In this document: positions 60,137-64,000 of the stretch, piece after piece | Position numbering within the stretch: position 1 is the first letter of the stretch | Layout: each line of letters begins with the position of its first letter | DNA from: Phytomonospora sp040655735 | GTDB taxonomy: Bacteria > Actinomycetota > Actinomycetes > Mycobacteriales > Micromonosporaceae | Assembly (NCBI RefSeq): GCF_040655735.1 | Contig: NZ_JBFAKK010000003.1 | Span: 617,867-681,866 of the forward strand | Direction: 5' to 3' | Length of the DNA stretch: 64,000 bases | The notes under the pieces: model-generated | Seen by the model: only the letters and a program-made list of their open reading frames with translations | The model's database searches: none | Told to the model about the DNA's origin: nothing | Program-made: the position numbers and the translations under genes

Positions 60137-60880
60137 ATGGGTGCCGATATGAGATACGCGCTGGTGGTGGAGAACGATCCGACCTGTGATGTGCGACTGC
60201 TGGGCGGCTGGCTCGAAGACGCCGGCCTCGAACTGAGAATCCTGCGTCCCTACAAGGGCGACCCGGTACCCGGGGAACTCGAAGCGGCCGCCCTCATCGT
60301 CCTCGGCGGCGGCCAGCACGCCTACCCCGACTCCCAGGGGCACCGCGACGCCGACTGGCTCCCGGCACTCGACGCACTCCTGCGCGCCGCCGTCGCCGCA
60401 CGAGTGCCGACCCTCGGACTCGGCCTCGGCTCCCAGCTGCTCGCACAGGCCCTCGGCGGGAGGGTCGCGCCCGCCGCGTCCCCGGTCATCGGCCCCCGCC
60501 TCCTCAGCCGCCGCGACGCCGCCGAGTACGACCCCCTCTTCGCCGCCGCCCCGATGGCCCTCGACGTGGTGCTCAGCCGCCACGACGAGATCATCTCCCT
60601 GCCCCCCGGCGCGACCCTCCTGGCAGCCTCCCCGTACGGCGCCATCGAGGCCTTCCGGGTCGGCACGCACGCCTGGGGCATGCAGTTCCACATCGAGTGC
60701 GACACGGCCATGCTCGACCGCTGGGTGAGCCTGTCCGGCCTCGACCCCACGGCCGCGGCCCGCGCGGTGACCGTCCTCGACGACGTCGCCGAAACATGGC
60801 GGCCCGTCGCCGAGCGCTTCGCCACGCTCGCCCTCGGCCGGTTCGGGACCGGAACACCGCTGCCGCTGCTGGAGGGCTGA
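60137..60880 (+). CDS. Class I glutamine amidotransferase-like protein lacking the nucleophilic Cys
   Basis: 247 aa. The fold is that of GMP-synthase-like GATases: RYALVVENDPTCDV, LIVLGGGQHAYPD, and GMQFHIECD, where His185 and Glu187 of the triad are kept. The nucleophile elbow reads PTLGLGLGSQLLA: Gly96 stands where the Cys of G-x-C-x-G-x-Q is expected. The protein therefore cannot work as a glutaminase by the standard mechanism, although a glutamine-binding or regulatory role is possible. glnE begins 3 nt after the stop and shares the transcript. ATG 60137 or 60149 may start a leaderless message. The gene order S66, GATase-like, glnE suggests a nitrogen-linked function. Confidence 0.82.
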   Translation: MGADMRYALVVENDPTCDVRLLGGWLEDAGLELRILRPYKGDPVPGELEAAALIVLGGGQHAYPDSQGHRDADWLPALDALLRAAVAARVPTLGLGLGSQLLAQALGGRVAPAASPVIGPRLLSRRDAAEYDPLFAAAPMALDVVLSRHDEIISLPPGATLLAASPYGAIEAFRVGTHAWGMQFHIECDTAMLDRWVSLSGLDPTAAARAVTVLDDVAETWRPVAERFATLALGRFGTGTPLPLLEG

Positions 60881-60883
60881 CGA

Positions 60884-63532
60884 TTGGCCGAGGCCGTGGA
60901 CGCGCAACTCGCGCGGCTCAGCGAGGCCGACCCGGAGCTGGCCGCCGCCGGCGACGAGGTCCGCGACCGGCTCCGGGCGGTGCTCGCCGCCTCCACGGCC
61001 CTGGCCGACCACCTCACCGTCCACCCCGAACAGTGGCGGCGCCTCCGCGACGACGGATACCCCGAAGCGCTCGCCGAAGCCGCCGACGAGAACGAGGTCC
61101 GCCTCGCCTACCGAGGCGGGCTCCTGCGCATCGCCGCCGCCGACCTCACCGGCGAGTGGGACTTCGCCAAGGTCACCGGCGAACTGTCCGCGCTCGCCGA
61201 GCACACCTTGCGCGCGGGTCTGCGCATCGCCGCCGAGGAGACGCCCGACGCCGAGACGGCGACCCTCGCGGTCATCGCGATGGGCAAGTGTGGCGGCCGC
61301 GAGCTCAACTACGTCAGCGACGTCGACGTCGTGTTCGCCGCCGAGGGCGACCTCACCGTCGCCGCGCGACTGGCCTCCCGGCTGATGGCGGTCTGCGCCC
61401 ACGCGGCCTGGCCCGTCGACGCCGGACTGCGACCCGAAGGCCGGCACGGCCCGCTCGTGCGCACGCTCGCCTCACACGTCGCCTACTACAAGAAGTGGGC
61501 CCGCACCTGGGAGTTCCAGGCGCTCATCAAGGCCCGCCCGGTCGCCGGCGACGCCGACCTCGGCGAGCGGTGGATGGACGAGCTGCGCCCGATGGTGTGG
61601 ACCGCCGCCGACCGCGGCGAAGTCGTCGGCGAGGTCCGCGCGATGCGGCGCCGGGTCGAGGCGCACCTGCCCAAGGCCGACGCCGACAAGGAGATCAAGC
61701 TCGGGCGCGGCGGCCTGCGCGACATCGAGTTCGCCGTCCAGCTCCTCCAGCTCGTGCACGGCCGCAGCGACCAGACGCTGCGCGCGACGTCCACACTGGA
61801 CGCCCTCGCCGCGCTCACGGCGGGCGGCTACATCGGCCGCGAGGACGGCCGGACCCTCGCCGAGGCATACCGCTTCCTGCGCACCGTCGAGCACCGCCTC
61901 CAGCTCCAGCGCCTGCGCCGCACCCACCGCATCCCCGACGACGCCGAGTCGGTCGCCTGGCTCGCCAAGGTGCTCGGCCACCGCACCGGCGACGCCTTCC
62001 TCGCCGAATGGCGCGGCTACGCCAAGGAAGTACGGCGGCTCCACGAGAAACTGTTCTACCGGCCCCTCCTCGAAGTCGTCGCCAAGGTTCCCACCGAAGA
62101 CCTGCGGCTCACCCCGAAAGCGGCCCGCGAACGCCTCACCGTCCTCGGATTCGCCGACCCCACCGGGGCACTGCGCCACATCGAGGCGCTCATCTCCGGC
62201 GTCAACCGCACCACCGCCATCCAGCGGCAGCTCCTGCCCGTCCTGCTCGGCGAGTTCGCCGACGCGCCCGAACCCGACCGGGGACTGCTCGCCTACCGCC
62301 AGATCTCCGACGCCCTCGGCAACACGCCCTGGTACCTCGGCGTCATGCGCGACGGCGGCCCCATCGCGCAGCGGCTCGCCTTCCTCCTGGGGACCTCCCG
62401 CTACGTCACCGAACTCCTCGCCCGCGACCCCGCGGCGCTTCGCATGCTCGCCGACGACCGCGACCTCGCGCCCCGGGACCCGAAGACGCTCGCCGCGGGC
62501 ATGACCGCCGCCGTCGCCCGCCACGACGAACCCGCCGCCGCCGTCGGCGCGCTGCGAGCCATGCGCCGGCGCGAACTGCTCCGCATCGCCAGCGCCGACC
62601 TGCTCGGACTCATCGGGATCGAGGAGGTCGGGACGGCGCTGGCGGCCCTGACCGACGCCGCGCTGGCCGCCGCGCTGTCCATCGTCGACCCCGACGGCCG
62701 CCTCGCGATCATCGGCATGGGCCGCCTCGGCGGCGCCGAGACCGGCTACGGATCCGATGCCGACGTGCTCTTCGTGTGCGCGGACGGCGACGAGGCCGTC
62801 GCCGTCGAACGCGCCGAACGCCTCCGCTCCCTGCTGTCGGCGCCCGCCGCCGACCCGCCGCTCCAGGTCGACGCCGGCCTGCGTCCCGAAGGACGCCAGG
62901 GCCCTCTGGTGCGCAGCCTGTCGGCCTACCGCGCCTACTACGCGCGCTGGTCGCGAGTATGGGAGGCGCAGGCGCTCCTGAGGGCCCGCTTCGTGGCCGG
63001 CGACGCGAAGCTGGGCGAGGCGTTCGTCGACATGGCCGACCGGATCCGCTACCCCGCCGGTGGACTGTCCGACACGCAGGTCACCGAGATCCGCCGCCTC
63101 AAAGTCCGCGTCGACACCGAACGCCTACCCCGCGGCGCCGACCCCGCCACCCACACCAAATTCGGCCGCGGCGGACTGTCCGATGTGGAATGGAGCGTGC
63201 AGCTGCTCCAACTCCGCAACGCCGACCAAGTCCCGGGACTGCGCACCACCGGAACCCTCGACGCCATCACCGCCGCCGCCGACGCACACCTCCTCACCCC
63301 CGCCGACGCCGAAGCCCTCGCCCTCGCCTGGCGACTCGTCTCACGAGTACGAGGAGCCCTCATGCTGGTCCGCGGCAAACCCAGCGACCAACTACCCACC
63401 CGCGGAGTCGCCCTCGCAGGCGTCACCCGGGCACTGGGCCGCCCCCTCGACGAAGACCCCGGAGCATTCCTCGACGACTACCTCCGCACAGCACGACACG
63501 CGCACGCGGTAGCCGAAACGGTCCTGTACTGA
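60884..63532 (+). CDS. glnE: Bifunctional glutamine synthetase adenylyltransferase/adenylyl-removing enzyme
   Basis: 882 aa, about 110 shorter than M. tuberculosis GlnE because the N-terminal lead-in is reduced. Two nucleotidyltransferase domains: GKCGGRELNYVSDVDVVF (residues 134-151, adenylyl removal) and MGRLGGAETGYGSDADVLF (612-630, adenylyl transfer), each with G-G-x-E and S-D-x-D. Each is followed by GLRPEGR(H/Q)GPLVR and FGRGGL(R/S)D(I/V)E, the GlnD_UR_UTase parts. It switches glutamine synthetase activity with nitrogen status. The TTG start at 60884 follows GGAGGG; upstream DNA codes for the GATase-like protein, so no longer N-terminus is available. Confidence 0.94.
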   Translation: MAEAVDAQLARLSEADPELAAAGDEVRDRLRAVLAASTALADHLTVHPEQWRRLRDDGYPEALAEAADENEVRLAYRGGLLRIAAADLTGEWDFAKVTGELSALAEHTLRAGLRIAAEETPDAETATLAVIAMGKCGGRELNYVSDVDVVFAAEGDLTVAARLASRLMAVCAHAAWPVDAGLRPEGRHGPLVRTLASHVAYYKKWARTWEFQALIKARPVAGDADLGERWMDELRPMVWTAADRGEVVGEVRAMRRRVEAHLPKADADKEIKLGRGGLRDIEFAVQLLQLVHGRSDQTLRATSTLDALAALTAGGYIGREDGRTLAEAYRFLRTVEHRLQLQRLRRTHRIPDDAESVAWLAKVLGHRTGDAFLAEWRGYAKEVRRLHEKLFYRPLLEVVAKVPTEDLRLTPKAARERLTVLGFADPTGALRHIEALISGVNRTTAIQRQLLPVLLGEFADAPEPDRGLLAYRQISDALGNTPWYLGVMRDGGPIAQRLAFLLGTSRYVTELLARDPAALRMLADDRDLAPRDPKTLAAGMTAAVARHDEPAAAVGALRAMRRRELLRIASADLLGLIGIEEVGTALAALTDAALAAALSIVDPDGRLAIIGMGRLGGAETGYGSDADVLFVCADGDEAVAVERAERLRSLLSAPAADPPLQVDAGLRPEGRQGPLVRSLSAYRAYYARWSRVWEAQALLRARFVAGDAKLGEAFVDMADRIRYPAGGLSDTQVTEIRRLKVRVDTERLPRGADPATHTKFGRGGLSDVEWSVQLLQLRNADQVPGLRTTGTLDAITAAADAHLLTPADAEALALAWRLVSRVRGALMLVRGKPSDQLPTRGVALAGVTRALGRPLDEDPGAFLDDYLRTARHAHAVAETVLY

Positions 63533-63535
63533 GTC

Positions 63536-63960
63536 CTGCCAGACAGGGGATCGGGTTACGGCGCCTTCCCACCGGGACCGGGACCGGGGCCGGGTTCCCG
63601 GGGTGGGGGACGCGGGAGCGGACGGGTGCCAGGCGCGAAGCGGCCGGGCTGGCTTGCGGCCGAGGCGAAGCCGGCCGCTCAAAGGCAGGGAAGTAGGGCC
63701 CCCAGCCCAGCGCGGGGCCGGGTTCCCAGTGTGGGGGACGCGTGAACTGGCAGGCCCCCGGCGCGAAGCGGCCGGGCCCCGAGCTGGGGTGACGCCTGAA
63801 GTGGCGGCCCCGGCGCGAAGCTGCCGGCACCGGCGTGGGGCGACGCCTGAAGTGGCGGGTGCCCGGCAGATGGTTGGCGGGCCGACGGCCAGCGGCCAGC
63901 GGCCAGCGGCCGAGGCGAAGCCGGCCGCACACAAGAGCCGACCAAACGGCCCGCAACCCA
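63536..63960. repeat. GC-rich imperfect repeat field after glnE
   Basis: Noncoding. GGCGCGAAGCGGCCGGG occurs at 63632 and 63760, with a degenerate copy at 63812. GACGCCTGAAGTGGCGG occurs at 63791 and 63842. GGCCGAGGCGAAGCCGGCC occurs near 63659 and 63908. GGGTTCCC(G/A)G(G/T)GTGGGGGACGCG occurs at 63592 and 63720. The offsets of 128 bp and about 51 bp indicate a nested tandem arrangement. GGCCAGC is repeated three times near 63888. Minus-strand ORFs across the field are low-complexity Arg/Pro/Ala and not credible proteins. Confidence 0.8.
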
Positions 63961-63972
63961 GGCGAGAGAACC

Positions 63973-64000
63973 GGGTCCAGGGACGGAGTTCCTGGTGGGG
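63973..64000. repeat. Inverted copy of the post-RHS dispersed repeat, cut by the window end
   Basis: GGGTCCAGGGACGGAGTTCC followed by TGGTGGGG is the reverse complement of the repeat core in the 42957-43088 array, closest to its third copy (AGGAACTCCGTCCCTGGACCC). The element continues past the window edge. Confidence 0.85.

Noticed and set aside
63423..63956. 177-180 codon minus-strand ORFs after glnE
   Set aside because: Arg/Pro/Ala-rich translations of the repeat field, extending antisense into glnE.

Overview
The window is about 64 kb of very GC-rich DNA with tight gene packing. It has many GTG/TTG starts, 4-bp ATGA/GTGA overlaps, and perfect GC-rich hairpins without long U-tracts as terminators. 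Gene content points to an actinomycete: a GlnA2/GlnE pair, an F420-NADP oxidoreductase (NpdG), an LAxTG wall-sorting signal of the class-E sortase type, a Rv3032-like glucosyltransferase, and an actinobacterial-type RNase P RNA. From memory, two blocks follow gene orders known in Mycobacterium tuberculosis: (i) Rv3032-like GT, etfBA (fixAB), iscS-like, mnmA (trmU), MetE-like (Rv3015c); (ii) Nif3-like (Rv2230c), zinc ribbon (Rv2229c), RNase HI (Rv2228c), and further on panB, glnA2, glnE. A Glycomycetaceae- or Micromonosporaceae-like genus would fit, but this placement is inference.

Layout. 1-2.3 kb: the end of a LolA/RseB-like lipoprotein gene with an ABC ATPase/permease pair. 2.3-7 kb (minus): a secreted beta-helix protein, a GT4 glycosyltransferase, a small PLDc_N membrane protein and a thymidylate-kinase-like enzyme. 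7-15.5 kb: etfBA, bioY, a secreted LasA-like M23 peptidase, an XRE regulator, cysteine desulfurase, mnmA and a MetE-like protein. 16-24 kb: a TetR regulator with an Lnt-like protein, a divergent DMT transporter/GT4/DUF998 operon, an RNB-family ribonuclease carrying two double-stranded-RNA-binding domains, and a metallophosphatase. 24.2-31 kb: an XRE-TPR regulator with a flavoprotein, Nif3, zinc ribbon, RNase HI, an HTH regulator and an MHS transporter.

31-50 kb is an accessory, mostly secreted region. It holds a GH5-FN3-CBM2 mannanase/endoglucanase and a 1352-residue triple-LamG protein coupled to a 1905-residue RHS protein. The RHS protein ends in a predicted HExxH metallopeptidase tip. A subtilase coupled to an FG-GAP/PQQ-like propeller protein and an LAxTG wall-anchored protein follow. 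Tandem and dispersed repeats lie between these genes.

50-64 kb returns to housekeeping: a VOC protein, rnpB, a TauE/SafE permease, nadE, panB, a VTT-family membrane protein, npdG with a cytosolic BtuF-like protein, glnA2, an S66 carboxypeptidase, a glutamine-amidotransferase-like protein without its catalytic Cys, and glnE. The last 460 bp are a repeat field that includes a copy of the repeat found after the RHS gene. The points most worth a second look are the RNB-dsRBD-dsRBD ribonuclease, the LamG/RHS/zincin locus without a visible immunity gene, the pseudo-amidotransferase next to glnE, and the dispersed repeats.
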